Shown: positions 53,515 to 63,228, numbered from the stretch's first letter. The stretch is 64,000 nt of DNA from Eutrophocola salsuginis (GCA_038147195.1 JAYQTB010000004.1:1426001-1490000); one strand, 5' to 3'. Translations and numbers: made by a program. The notes: generated by a model from the sequence alone, not told the origin.

Positions 53515-54921
53515 TTACTTCTTGGTTCGCCAGCTATCAGCGTAGTTCTCACGGGCATCGGCAGCATACGGTGTCGGAGATACTTTCACGCGTACTTCAC
53601 ACTGCTGGTGCGGCTCGATGGAGGTTTTCTCGGAGACAGGATTCTCACCCCACTTCAGGGTCAGGACGTCACCGATTTCAACGTCTGCATCAACAACAGC
53701 CAGGGACAGCAGGCAGCGCTCGTTGTAGGAATAGCCATTGAACATGGACATACCCACTCGCTTGCCGTCTTTGAGCAGTTCGTCAGCGTTGCTGGATGAA
53801 TAATTGTGGTTCGGGAAGTCTATCCATTTATAAGCCAGGCCAGGCTCGAAAGCGGACATGATGACCTTCATGACGTCGTCACGGTTCCACTCCAGGGTGA
53901 CCTTCTTCCGCTGTTTACCTTCGGCTTTCATTTTCTCTAGGGCAGCCTTGCCGATGAAGTCGTCCTTCTTCCAGCCAATATAGAAGTCATAACCCAGTTC
54001 GAACGGAGTGACGTAGTAGTCTTCGATGTTATCAGACAACAGCGAACCGCCCAGTGAGCCGACGGCTTCGTAGTGGTCGGCACCCAGCCAATCGCGGTAA
54101 TCCCTCAGCATGCCGTCGCCGGAATAAATACCGGGTAGCGGTGACGGAATCCAGCCTGACTCCAGGGTGTTGGAAGAGTAGGCGCGGGCACCAACGAAGC
54201 GCAAATCAACGTCGGCGTCCTTGGCGGCCTGGGCTATGGTGGTCTGGATGTAATGCTTGTCGGCATACGGACCCCAGATTTCGAGGCCCGGCGCACCGGC
54301 CATGCCGTGGCGCAGGGCCTGAACACGACGGTTGCCGCAGTTGATCCAGTCGACGTGGAAGAATTTCACTTCGGGGATCGGGCCGCCATTCATCTTTTCG
54401 AAGATCTTGTTGGCTTCAGGACCCTGGATCTGAAAACGGTAATGTGTACGGTAAATGGCTTTGCCGTCAGGACGGGAGTCGGAACGGGGATCGTGGAACA
54501 GGCGCACATTCCACTTTCCGTAGGAAGCCTGGAAACGTAGCCAGTTGGCAGTAGGCGCACGGCCTACCAGGACGAATTTTTCATCGGATTCACGGAATAT
54601 GATCATGTCGCCAATGACATGTCCGTTCGGGGTTACTGGCACAAAATGCTTGGCAACATTTTCCTTGAAATTGGCAAAGCTGTTGATACCTGTGTAGCTC
54701 AGGAAAGCTTCTGCATCCGGACCTTCGACGGTCAGCTCATCCATGTGGTGAGTCTGGTCGTACAGGACCGCCGAGTTGCGCCAGGCGATCTGCTCTGAAC
54801 GCCAGTTGGAGAATTCCGGTGCCACGACGGGATATACATAGATACCGGCCTTGGAGTTGCGCAGCAGGTTAACGGCACCACCTGCCGCCTCGATTGCTGC
54901 TGAGAGGCTATTCTTGCTCAT
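53515..54921 (-). CDS. Tetrahydrofolate-dependent aromatic O-demethylase (LigM/DesA-like)
   Basis: 468 residues from the ATG at 54921, close to the 471 of LigM; the open frame to 55068 is not supported. It has the GcvT/aminomethyltransferase fold with YDQTHHMDELTVEGPDAEAFL, HYRFQIQGPEANKI and a C-terminal WGENPVSEKTSIEPHQQCEVR. LigM and DesA move the methyl group of vanillate, 3-O-methylgallate or syringate to tetrahydrofolate. The divergent MetE-like gene could use the methyl-folate formed. Confidence 0.82.
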   Translation of the reverse strand: MSKNSLSAAIEAAGGAVNLLRNSKAGIYVYPVVAPEFSNWRSEQIAWRNSAVLYDQTHHMDELTVEGPDAEAFLSYTGINSFANFKENVAKHFVPVTPNGHVIGDMIIFRESDEKFVLVGRAPTANWLRFQASYGKWNVRLFHDPRSDSRPDGKAIYRTHYRFQIQGPEANKIFEKMNGGPIPEVKFFHVDWINCGNRRVQALRHGMAGAPGLEIWGPYADKHYIQTTIAQAAKDADVDLRFVGARAYSSNTLESGWIPSPLPGIYSGDGMLRDYRDWLGADHYEAVGSLGGSLLSDNIEDYYVTPFELGYDFYIGWKKDDFIGKAALEKMKAEGKQRKKVTLEWNRDDVMKVIMSAFEPGLAYKWIDFPNHNYSSSNADELLKDGKRVGMSMFNGYSYNERCLLSLAVVDADVEIGDVLTLKWGENPVSEKTSIEPHQQCEVRVKVSPTPYAADARENYADSWRTKK

Positions 54922-55647
54922 TGGGTTTTGGCTCCTGGGAGTTTCGCTTCTCGAAAAAAGGGCGCATTCTGCCAGAAAGCTACTACGCGGGGAAGGAAAA
55001 ATCCTTTTTCCTGGGCTATTCACAAACCTGGCATGTTGTGTCGGCGTTGAAAAAATACGCGTAATCAATTGTTCTAATTACAGTTATTTTCTGAATACCT
55101 TTCGTAGACATATTTTCGATATTCGAATTTTCTTTCGAATTAGTCATGTACCATAGATGAAACACGGATGCCTGGATACCTTGCGGATTCTCCGAGGTCA
55201 TTGCTTTAGAAAAAACTTGAGGGAATTAGTCCGCTTTGTACGCTGTATCTCATCCAAGCAATCGGCAAGTAACCAAGGAGGCACAACAATCCGAGATGAG
55301 GATGATTTATAAAGACCGTCGGCACCTGCCGGTGGCGATCATTGTCCTCGAAACAGGTGATGAAGGGGTGTAGGGCAGAATGCCGGGATAGCGCAGGATA
55401 ATACCACCAGCAATGAACAACCCGTCAGATGCATCGTTTTCTAACACGAAATCCGCCAAAAGCCCTGTAACAATACCAGGGCATGGACTGATGTTTTAGG
55501 CGTTTCATTCACCGCCAGTACATTGGCCTTTCCGTCTCGGGTGGTAGCTGGACGTACTGCTACAACCTGTTATCCTTCGTATGCCGCCGCCGGGGGGATT
55601 GTATCTAGGCGTCAGAATTTATAATTAATAATCCAGGGGGAATTTAA

Positions 55648-56793
55648 ATGCCCAGAAGTACCGACCACTTTTTAACCACTCACGTTGGCAGCCTGCCCAG
55701 GGAAACCGATCTCATGCAAATGATGTGGGCCAGGGAGGACGGCGTACCCGTCGACCAGGAAGCATTCCACTCCCGCATTCACCAGGCTGTCATCGACATC
55801 GTGAGGAAGCAGAAAGAACTCGGCATCGACCTCGTCAACGATGGCGAGCAGTCTAAACCCAGTTACGCCACCTATATCAAGGACCGCCTGAATGGTTTCG
55901 GCGGCAGCGAGAACACTTATGTATTCGACGACCTGGTGGACTTCCCCAACCTCGCCAAGCGGGTCGGCGAGGACCCCTCGCGCCAGCACCGCCATGCGCC
56001 GGGCTGTCTTGGCCCAATCAGTGTTGCGACCACCGACGATGTACACGAGGACGTCGCCAACATGCAGGAAGCCACCTCGGGCAGTATGGAATACGCGTTT
56101 TTCAGCTCCGCATCACCCGGCGTCACCTCGATTTTCTTCAAGAACGAGTATTACAAGACCCACGAGGAGTACGTTTTCGCCATCGCTGATGCCATGAAAA
56201 CGGAATACGAAATCATTGCCGCCTCCGGCGCCACGCTGCAGATTGACTGTCCAGACCTCGCCATGGGCCGTCACCTCAATTCAACGGGCGTCACCCTGGA
56301 CGACTTCCGCAAGGTCAGTGCCCTTCACATTGAGGCGCTCAACCATGCCCTACAGAACATTCCCGCAGAGCAACTGCGCATGCACCTGTGCTGGGGTAAC
56401 TATGGCGGTCCGCACCACTGTGATGTGAACTTAAAGGACATTATCGACGTGGTAATGAAGGCGAAGCCGCAGACGGTGCTCTTTGAAGCTGCCAACCCGC
56501 GACATGCACATGAGTGGGCGCTGTTCGAGGATTACAAGCTACCAGAGGGTAAAGTTTTGTGTCCCGGTGTCATCGAGGTGCAGTCAAACTATGTCGAGCA
56601 CCCTGAGTTGATAGCTCAGCGAATCAAGCGCTATGCCGACCTGGTCGGTGCTGAAAACGTAATGGCCGGCACCGATTGCGGATTCAGCATCCACGTGGGC
56701 CAGGCATCCATCGATCCGGGAGTGGCTTGGATGAAGCTAAAAAACCTGGCGGAAGGTGCAGCGATAGCCAGCGACTGGTTCTTCAAAAAGTAA
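55648..56793 (+). CDS. MetE C-terminal-like zinc methyltransferase
   Basis: 381 residues, about half of full MetE, so only the catalytic barrel. THVGSLPR lies at 11-18 and NDGEQSKPSY at 64-73. The predicted zinc set is His246 and Cys248 (MHLCWGN), Glu280 and Cys344 (GTDCGFS). Such short forms transfer methyl groups from methyl-folate or act on epoxides with coenzyme M. Divergent from the O-demethylase gene across 726 bases (54922-55647), in which I found no gene, only a TATAAT at 55620 and an AGGGGG ribosome site. Confidence 0.85.
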   Translation: MPRSTDHFLTTHVGSLPRETDLMQMMWAREDGVPVDQEAFHSRIHQAVIDIVRKQKELGIDLVNDGEQSKPSYATYIKDRLNGFGGSENTYVFDDLVDFPNLAKRVGEDPSRQHRHAPGCLGPISVATTDDVHEDVANMQEATSGSMEYAFFSSASPGVTSIFFKNEYYKTHEEYVFAIADAMKTEYEIIAASGATLQIDCPDLAMGRHLNSTGVTLDDFRKVSALHIEALNHALQNIPAEQLRMHLCWGNYGGPHHCDVNLKDIIDVVMKAKPQTVLFEAANPRHAHEWALFEDYKLPEGKVLCPGVIEVQSNYVEHPELIAQRIKRYADLVGAENVMAGTDCGFSIHVGQASIDPGVAWMKLKNLAEGAAIASDWFFKK

Positions 56794-56896
56794 TGAATGA
56801 AGGAACAATGGGAGAAAGGCAAACGAATCACAGGCCTTTTTCCCTTTTATTCCTTTTTCTAAATGTAAGAAACCTGTCTCTGGATGGAGACCTTAC

Positions 56897-57073
56897 ATGT
56901 CAAATGAAAATTTATATGGCAAGTGGGCGCCAATCAAAGACATCATCGGCTTCCAGTTCAAATTGATGGTGGACGGGTTCCGGGACTTCATCCTGGTTCC
57001 CGTTTCCATTAAACAAAGTGGAAGAATTCGCAGTCAACGGGTTATAGAACAACGATCTGTTCCGCCAGACTAA
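56897..57073 (+). pseudogene. Truncated conserved hypothetical protein
   Basis: 58 residues beginning MSNENLYGKWAPIKDIIGF and running through VDGFRDFILVPVSI, then an atypical basic tail. The first 40 residues look like the N-terminus of a small conserved gammaproteobacterial protein; after VSI the reading becomes random, consistent with a frameshift. No ribosome site. Confidence 0.4.
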
Positions 57074-57212
57074 GTATCATTTCGACTAGTTCGTCAAAAC
57101 TATCCGCCCCGGCAGGCACTGATCCTACTGACGCTCAATCGATGGTCACCCTGAATGCCTTGGCTTAGAAGTGTATGGGACCGCACTCGCCCTCTGTGAC
57201 GCGATATCCCAT
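57042..57212 (-). pseudogene. Decayed DUF1902/HicB-like small protein
   Basis: A frame opening MGYRVTEGECGPIHF, then an in-frame TAA, AKAFRVTID, an in-frame TGA, and ending PAGADSFDELVEMILSLAEQ. The last part matches the C-terminal helix pattern of DUF1902/HicB-like antitoxins. Two stops in one frame indicate a dead gene. The remainder of the 590-base gap to 57380 shows nothing. Confidence 0.35.
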
Positions 57213-57380
57213 GAGAATACGGCATAGCCCGCTGTCCACTATCCCTGAAAACATCTCAAAAATCTCGGCCAGCAGCAGTCGGATTACCTGCGGGCCACCA
57301 GGACTGTTACAGCCAACTTGGCAAGTATTCAGGTCCTGGCGACTGCAATTCTGGTCATGGCGAATCTCCGGGAGGCCGCG

Positions 57381-58394
57381 TCAGGAATTCCATGAATCCA
57401 CCAGCACCTTGCACTGGGTCGTACGCTGCTTTAGTGCCTCGAAGGCATCCGGCATGGTGTCGATGGTTACAGTATCAGTGATCATGTTGTGCGGCCGCGT
57501 GTCACCCGCCTCCAGGACATCGAGCGTAGTATGAAAATCCCGCGTGGTGTAGAAGGCGGAAGGCTGAAGCCGGCATTCCTTCGACACAAATAGGAATGGG
57601 TTGAAGGTATCGGGATGGGTGCACAATCCCACCACGATGACATTGCCGCGTGGCCCGACATGCTCGATACATTTCTGCACCATGCCAACTTTGCCCACGC
57701 ATTCGAAAACGATTTCCGGCGGACCACCCAGGGCTTTGTTGACCTCTTCCACCGGGTTCTCACCGGGCGCGACGAAACAGGACGCCCCCATCTCCAGGGC
57801 CAGCGCCTCGCGACGGTTCGATGACGCGGTCACCGTGATTTTGCCCGCCCCCATGCGCCTAGCCCAAAAAGTGACCGCGAGGCCAATCGGGCCGGCACCG
57901 ACCACCAGCACGCGGGCCCCGGAATGCATGTTGGCTAGGTTGACCGCACGCAGGCCGACAGCCATTGGCTCAACCAGTGCCCCATCCTCCAGGCTCACCC
58001 CCTGTGGCATCTTCACGCACTGGTGCTCCTTTACGAGGGAATACTGGCCGTAGCCACCACCACCCACGATCATGGATTTGCACATGGCGAGATCGCCGCT
58101 GAGACAGGCGGCACATTCACCGCAGGATGCCAGCGGATTCACCGCCACCAAGTCGCCTACTTTCACTTGCTTGACGCCCTTGCCGACGGCCACCACCTCG
58201 CCGGAATATTCATGTCCCAGTACCACACCGGCAGGCACGCCGAAAATAGGGTCCTCGGAAATATGCAGGTCGCTGCCGCAGATGCCACAACGTGCCACGC
58301 GCACGACCACGTCACGCGGGCCGGAGGGTTCGGGTGCGGGAATATCTTCGACGACGAGGGGTTTTTTGACGCCCTGGAATACGGCTGCTTTCAT
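57381..58394 (-). CDS. Zinc-dependent alcohol dehydrogenase (threonine-dehydrogenase-like)
   Basis: 337 residues from the ATG at 58394 (GGGAAACCCC upstream). Catalytic zinc ligands are Cys36 and His61-Glu62; the structural zinc has Cys91, Cys94, Cys97 and Cys105. The nucleotide motif VVGAGPIGLAVTFWARRMGAG follows. It oxidises a secondary or primary alcohol with NAD(P). It lies about 60 bases after a second MDR-type dehydrogenase. Confidence 0.9.
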   Translation of the reverse strand: MKAAVFQGVKKPLVVEDIPAPEPSGPRDVVVRVARCGICGSDLHISEDPIFGVPAGVVLGHEYSGEVVAVGKGVKQVKVGDLVAVNPLASCGECAACLSGDLAMCKSMIVGGGGYGQYSLVKEHQCVKMPQGVSLEDGALVEPMAVGLRAVNLANMHSGARVLVVGAGPIGLAVTFWARRMGAGKITVTASSNRREALALEMGASCFVAPGENPVEEVNKALGGPPEIVFECVGKVGMVQKCIEHVGPRGNVIVVGLCTHPDTFNPFLFVSKECRLQPSAFYTTRDFHTTLDVLEAGDTRPHNMITDTVTIDTMPDAFEALKQRTTQCKVLVDSWNS

Positions 58395-58455
58395 GGGGTT
58401 TCCCTTTTTGTAATGGTTGGAACAAATGTAGCTTCTCACTGCCGTGATGGCAACG

Positions 58456-59550
58456 TCACGGCATGCGCAGAACCGGTTTCACCACCTTGCCAGCGCACAT
58501 GTCTGCGACCGCCGTGTTGATGTCCTCCAGCGCATAGAAACTCAACAGGCGGTCGAACGGAAACAATCCCTGCCGGTGATACTCCAGCAGTTGCGGTATA
58601 AAAACATGAGGATCGCTGTCACCCTGGATGACACCTTTGACGGTCCTGCCTTGCAGCAGGTGCGAGCCCGGTAACACCAGGTCTTTGCCGCCGCCGCCAC
58701 TGTGCACACAGGTACCACGGTTGGCCAGCGTCTCGAAGGCCGTCCGGACGGTGTCCGGGTCGTTTGTGGTATCCACGGCATAATTCACCCCTGCACCCCC
58801 GGTAATTTTATTGATCGCGGCTAGCATATCTTCACGCCCGTCTGCTGCCAGGACGTGAGTTGCACCCAGCAATGCCGCAAGTTGCAGTCGCTTCGGGTTG
58901 GTGTCCACCGCAATGACCGGGTCGAGGCCGGCGATTCTGGCGGCCATGATGGCGCTCAGCCCGACATTGCCCGCACCAAACACGACCAAGCACTGGCCGG
59001 GCAGCGGCTCAAGCACATTGAAGACGATCCCGGCCCCAGTCTGGAAACCACAGCCCAGCGGGCCAAGCTGTTCCAGGATAAAGCACCTGTCCACCTTTAC
59101 GGCATTGCGTACAGAGGCCAGGGCATGAGTAGCAAAGGAGGATTGCCCGAAGAAATGGCCATGGACATTACCCGGAGCGAATGGCACTGTGTCTTTCGTG
59201 TCACATGCGAACGACAATGTCTGGCCCTGATCACAGTAGGCCGGATGCTTGTCTCGGCACTGTCCGCAGTGTCCACAGGAGGGGAAGGTCAATATGACGT
59301 GATCGCCTGGCGCGAAACCATCCACATCACTTCCAATCGCTGCCACGATGCCGGCGCCTTCATGCCCCAGCACCACCGGCAACGGCACGCCGGCGTATCC
59401 GTGGCTGACCTTGATGTCGGTATGGCAGATACCAGTAGCCACTATCCTCACAAGCAATTCACCGTCGCTAGGTGTTCGGATGGTGAGCTGCTCAAGTCCA
59501 AAGGTTTGATCGATTTGGCGAAGGACTGCCGCGGAGATCGTCTGTGTCAT
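58456..59550 (-). CDS. NAD-dependent alcohol dehydrogenase (aryl-alcohol/class III-like)
   Basis: 364 residues from the ATG at 59550. Catalytic zinc Cys42 and His63; structural zinc Cys92, Cys95, Cys98 and Cys106. The cofactor motif VFGAGNVGLSAIMAARIAGLDP is complete. The sequence style (ICHTDIKVSHGYAGVPLP, LEQLGPLGCGFQTGAG) fits aryl-alcohol or benzyl-alcohol dehydrogenase, which would suit an aromatic-degrading host. Confidence 0.88.
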   Translation of the reverse strand: MTQTISAAVLRQIDQTFGLEQLTIRTPSDGELLVRIVATGICHTDIKVSHGYAGVPLPVVLGHEGAGIVAAIGSDVDGFAPGDHVILTFPSCGHCGQCRDKHPAYCDQGQTLSFACDTKDTVPFAPGNVHGHFFGQSSFATHALASVRNAVKVDRCFILEQLGPLGCGFQTGAGIVFNVLEPLPGQCLVVFGAGNVGLSAIMAARIAGLDPVIAVDTNPKRLQLAALLGATHVLAADGREDMLAAINKITGGAGVNYAVDTTNDPDTVRTAFETLANRGTCVHSGGGGKDLVLPGSHLLQGRTVKGVIQGDSDPHVFIPQLLEYHRQGLFPFDRLLSFYALEDINTAVADMCAGKVVKPVLRMP

Positions 59551-59630
59551 CAGGCGACTATACCCAAGCCATGCCAGTGGGCAAAGCGGCACGATGGCAC
59601 CAGCCGGAATATTTCGCGTAACATGGCGCC

Positions 59631-61061
59631 ATGCTAAAACGATACTTCAAGCCTGCCCTCTTCGGCCTGACGCTGATGTGCAGCCTGCCTGTATTTGCCC
59701 AGGAGGAAGCCTCCCGCGAGCTGACTGTCCTCTATACCAATGATGAACACGGCTGGATGGAGGGCATGTCCCCCGGCCAAGGGGCAGCCAATCTCCTCCA
59801 CCTGTGGCGGGACGAGGAAGGATATCGCGAGGATGGGCCCTTCCTCATACTCAGCGGGGGTGATAACTGGACGGGGCCGGCAATTTCTACCTGGGTCCAG
59901 GGTGCAAGCATGGTGGACGTGATGAATGCCATGCACTATGACGCCTCTGCAGTGGGTAATCATGAATTCGATTTCGGTCTCGATGCCCTGTCAGCACGGA
60001 CCGCTGAAGCCGCCTTTCCTTACCTGAGTGCCAACATTCGCTGGAAGGACACCGGCCATATTCCGAAAGACATCGGTATCCTGCCTTCCACAATTGTCGA
60101 AAAGAATGGTGTGAGTATCGGCATCATCGGCCTGACCACCACCAGCACACCCTTTGTCACGATGCCGACCCATATCCGCGATCTCGATTTCACCGAGTAT
60201 GCCGCAGCCGTACGCGAGGTCTTCCCTGCTCTGGCTGGAACCGACCTGCAAATTCTCATCACTCATATCTGCATGAATGAACTGGTGCCGCTGGTCCGGG
60301 AAATCGCCGATCTTGGTATCGACCTCGCTGGTGGTGGCCACTGCAACGAACTTGTCGCCCAAAAAATCGGTGACACGGTCATACTGGGCGGCGGCTACCA
60401 TTTCACTGCTTACGCTTCAGCCACCTTTTATTACGACCCCACGCAGGACCGTTATATAGGTACGGTATTTGACACTCACCGGAACCGCGGCGCTGAAACC
60501 GATTCAGACATTAGCAACATTGTTGAAGCCTGGGCCGGACTATCTACAGAAGTTCTGCAGGAAACGGTCGCATGGAATGAAACGCGCCTGGAAAAGGGCG
60601 ACATCCTCGACCAGCTCATCATCGACAGCTGGCTTGTAGCCTACCCCGATGCCGACATCGCCATCACCAACCGTGGTGGCATACGCACCGCCCTGCCTAC
60701 AGGAGAAGTCACGGTATCCAATATCGTCGACATCCTGCCATTCGACAACACCATTATCGTGGTTCAAGTCCCAGGCCGTGTGATTGAAAACGCCCTGCGT
60801 GAGGGTGGCAGGCCCGTGGTAGCCGGTCTTGCTGAGCGGGACGGGGAATGGTTTATGACGGGCAGCGACCGCCGAATGGCACCCGAGGAAAATTACACGC
60901 TGCTGCTCAATAGCTTCATGTATGAAGGTGGCAACAATTTCGGCATGGTGCGGGACGCCGATCCGGATGGTTTCGATACTGGCATAAATTACCGACAACC
61001 TTTCACCGACTGGCTGAGAAGCCAAGAGTCTTCGGCCGCCAATCCGCTCACGTTCGAGTGA
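59631..61061 (+). CDS. 5'-nucleotidase/UshA-like metallophosphoesterase
   Basis: 476 residues. Signal peptide (FKPALFGLTLMCSLPVFAQ), then the metal-binding motifs of calcineurin-like phosphatases: YTNDEHG (37-41), SGGDNWTGP (Asp78) and VGNHEFDFG (Asn110-His111-Glu112). A C-terminal 5'-nucleotidase domain ends with ENYTLLLNSFMYEGGNNF. It would release phosphate or nucleosides in the periplasm. SoxB is a relative, but no sox genes are present. Confidence 0.9.
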   Translation: MLKRYFKPALFGLTLMCSLPVFAQEEASRELTVLYTNDEHGWMEGMSPGQGAANLLHLWRDEEGYREDGPFLILSGGDNWTGPAISTWVQGASMVDVMNAMHYDASAVGNHEFDFGLDALSARTAEAAFPYLSANIRWKDTGHIPKDIGILPSTIVEKNGVSIGIIGLTTTSTPFVTMPTHIRDLDFTEYAAAVREVFPALAGTDLQILITHICMNELVPLVREIADLGIDLAGGGHCNELVAQKIGDTVILGGGYHFTAYASATFYYDPTQDRYIGTVFDTHRNRGAETDSDISNIVEAWAGLSTEVLQETVAWNETRLEKGDILDQLIIDSWLVAYPDADIAITNRGGIRTALPTGEVTVSNIVDILPFDNTIIVVQVPGRVIENALREGGRPVVAGLAERDGEWFMTGSDRRMAPEENYTLLLNSFMYEGGNNFGMVRDADPDGFDTGINYRQPFTDWLRSQESSAANPLTFE

Positions 61062-61073
61062 ACGGAATAACAG

Positions 61074-62174
61074 TCACTCGAATATCACCTCGATCTCGCC
61101 TTCCGCATTGACCTCGAAGCGGTTGCCGGCCTGGCAGGCATATTCCTGCACGACCTCGCCCGCAGGCAGGCGGCTGTAGTACTTGGTCGTGGTCCAGGGT
61201 GCAGTGAAGACCACCGGGTCCACCAATTCGATATCCACCTCGAAATAATCCGGTGTCACCTTGGTCATGCGCCAGTTCACAGTGAGCTGGTCGCTGTGCG
61301 GAACACCGGTTGTATCCACCAGCGTGTCGCCCCTGAGGCCCACGGTCTGCGCGACCAAGGTGTTGCCCTCCCAGTGGCCAGTAGAAAAACCGTTGAAGCT
61401 CGGCACCAGGTCCGCGGGCGGTTCGCGGTCGTCGAGATACACGCGCACGGTGGCTTCGGAAAACTCGGCATACCAGTTCAGCTGGTGCTCTGCCTGCAGG
61501 ATCTCACCGGGCAGCACCATGGTCAGGAAGCGAGGAAAGCCCGGCGGAATGCAGCGGGCGGTGGGGTCGGTGGTCGCTCGACCGGCATCGGCATCCGCCC
61601 AGCGCTGGTTCCACATGGCCAGGTAATCCGGCTGCAGCGGGGGCTGCTGGCCGCGGCGTGACGGTGAATTAAGGGTGTCGAAATGGATGCCGCCACTGGC
61701 GTTGGCCCAGACACCATTGAAATTACGTGCCTCGGCTGCGCTCATGGCAACAGGATCTGGCCGCTCCCCGCGCAGAATCGTACCCGTTCCCGTCAACTCC
61801 ACCGCGGCTCCCTCGGTAAAAGACCACTCCTGCAGCAGGCCACCCGGCTGGCCGCTGTGCAGGGGATCGAAAGTCACGGTGAGACGGTCGCCCGGCTTCA
61901 AGGTGTCACGGGTCCAGCCCTGGCGTGACAGCATGTTGACCGGACCCTGGTCTAGTACCCAGTCGGTTTGGGTGCCGTCTGGATTGGTTACGATCAACAC
62001 AACGGCCGCATGGGGATTCGTCCAGCGATGTTCACGCAAAACGCCGGACATGGTCCTAGGATTTTGCGAATCATAGATGGCGAAGGAATGATGGGCCGCT
62101 GCAGGTATAGTGACAACAGACAAACCCAGAATGGAAAAAACAAGACCCGGCACAATGCCCTGGTAACGTTTCAT
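61074..62174 (-). CDS. Fused DUF6152 protein (secreted)
   Basis: 366 residues. A signal peptide (FSILGLSVVTIPAAA) leads into the DUF6152 motif HHSFAIYDSQNPRTM with WTNPHAAVV and MLSRQGWTRD, residues 28-125. The C-terminal part (about 150-366) carries STGHWEGNTLVAQTVGL and FTAPWTTTKYY, matching the separate 255-residue protein encoded at 34995-35762. Function unknown; the fusion implies the two parts work together. Confidence 0.82.
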   Translation of the reverse strand: MKRYQGIVPGLVFSILGLSVVTIPAAAHHSFAIYDSQNPRTMSGVLREHRWTNPHAAVVLIVTNPDGTQTDWVLDQGPVNMLSRQGWTRDTLKPGDRLTVTFDPLHSGQPGGLLQEWSFTEGAAVELTGTGTILRGERPDPVAMSAAEARNFNGVWANASGGIHFDTLNSPSRRGQQPPLQPDYLAMWNQRWADADAGRATTDPTARCIPPGFPRFLTMVLPGEILQAEHQLNWYAEFSEATVRVYLDDREPPADLVPSFNGFSTGHWEGNTLVAQTVGLRGDTLVDTTGVPHSDQLTVNWRMTKVTPDYFEVDIELVDPVVFTAPWTTTKYYSRLPAGEVVQEYACQAGNRFEVNAEGEIEVIFE

Positions 62175-62244
62175 GAATGGCTTCCCCTTACTGCAATTAC
62201 ATTATTTTGAAAAGGTAATGGAACGGCTACAGCCAGTCCAGACC

Positions 62245-63147
62245 TCAGAGTCTAAGATTCTTCTTTATATTGCCTCGGACCAGGCTGACGATTTCACGAA
62301 CAGTCTCCACCCGCGTGTAGTTCTGTCGTACCAACAGCACGATGCGCCGTGACGGCTGCGGTTGCTGGAACGGGATATAGACGATATCGCTGTTCTCGCG
62401 CTGCTCCATTACCGACAGTTTGGGCAACAGCGTAATACCGACGCCGGCAGCGATCATGTAGCGCAAAGTTTCCAGGCTGGTGGCCTGGAAGCGCTTGTCC
62501 TCGTCGGCACCGGCGCTGAAACAGAACCCCAGAGCCTGGTTGCGCAGGCAGTGGCCGTCCTCGAGGGTGAGTACGTGACATCCCTTGAGATCTTCAAGCT
62601 TTACCCGTTTCTTTTTCGCCAGGGTATGTTTCCTGTTCACGGCCAGCACGAAAGGCTCATCAAAGAGGTCATAGGCATCAAAATCTTTCATGTCATCCAG
62701 CCACGGAAGGATGAGGGCATCAAGATGGCCCTTGTCCAGTGCCTGGACCAGGTCGCTGGTCTGTTCCTCGTGCAGAAAGAATTCCATACGCGGAAGGCCA
62801 GCGATCAGGTCGGGCATGATATGGGGGAGCAGGTAAGGCGCCAGGGTCGGAATCAGTCCCAGGTGCATCTCACCTGACAGCGGGTCGCCCAGGGTCTTGG
62901 CGGTGACCTCCAGGTCGTGGGCGGCATTGAGCACTTTCCTCGCCTTGGCCAGCAACTGGTTGCCCGCGGGGGTCAGCATGATGTTGCGGCGATGACGTTC
63001 GATCAGGGTAACGCCCAGCTGTTCTTCCAGTTTGATAATCTGGCCGCTCAGCGTCGGCTGACTGACGTGGCAGGCCTCGGCGGCCTTGCCAAAGTGCTTG
63101 AAGCGCTCGATGGCGTCGAGGTATTCCAATTCCCTGAGTTTTATCAT
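62245..63147 (-). CDS. oxyR: Hydrogen-peroxide-sensing LysR regulator OxyR
   Basis: 300 residues. The N-terminal helix-turn-helix (AAEACHVSQPTLSGQIIKLEEQLG) is that of OxyR. The redox pair Cys200 and Cys209 lies in GHCLRNQALGFC, matching Cys199/Cys208 of E. coli. It would activate peroxide defence genes on disulfide formation. A candidate OxyR site overlaps its own promoter. There is no clear Shine-Dalgarno; the start is fixed by the conserved N-terminus. Confidence 0.93.
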   Translation of the reverse strand: MIKLRELEYLDAIERFKHFGKAAEACHVSQPTLSGQIIKLEEQLGVTLIERHRRNIMLTPAGNQLLAKARKVLNAAHDLEVTAKTLGDPLSGEMHLGLIPTLAPYLLPHIMPDLIAGLPRMEFFLHEEQTSDLVQALDKGHLDALILPWLDDMKDFDAYDLFDEPFVLAVNRKHTLAKKKRVKLEDLKGCHVLTLEDGHCLRNQALGFCFSAGADEDKRFQATSLETLRYMIAAGVGITLLPKLSVMEQRENSDIVYIPFQQPQPSRRIVLLVRQNYTRVETVREIVSLVRGNIKKNLRL

Positions 63148-63182
63148 TTATTTTATCTATAATTAAAATTATTTTGATCTAT
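63146..63182 (-). promoter_or_regulatory. Candidate OxyR autoregulatory site
   Basis: Two CTAT elements (63157-63160, 63179-63182) stand exactly 22 bases apart, the spacing of the OxyR consensus ATAG-N7-CTAT-N7-ATAG-N7-CTAT. The other two elements match partly (12 of 16 specified bases overall). It overlaps the oxyR start. Confidence 0.45.
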
Positions 63183-63228
63183 CTTGCCAATAATAAAATC
63201 TCCTGTAAACGGGCTTTTGACACCTATC

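Noticed and set aside
59631..61061. SoxB (sulfate thiohydrolase) identity for the phosphoesterase
   Set aside because: No other sox genes are present and the motifs fit the wider 5'-nucleotidase family.
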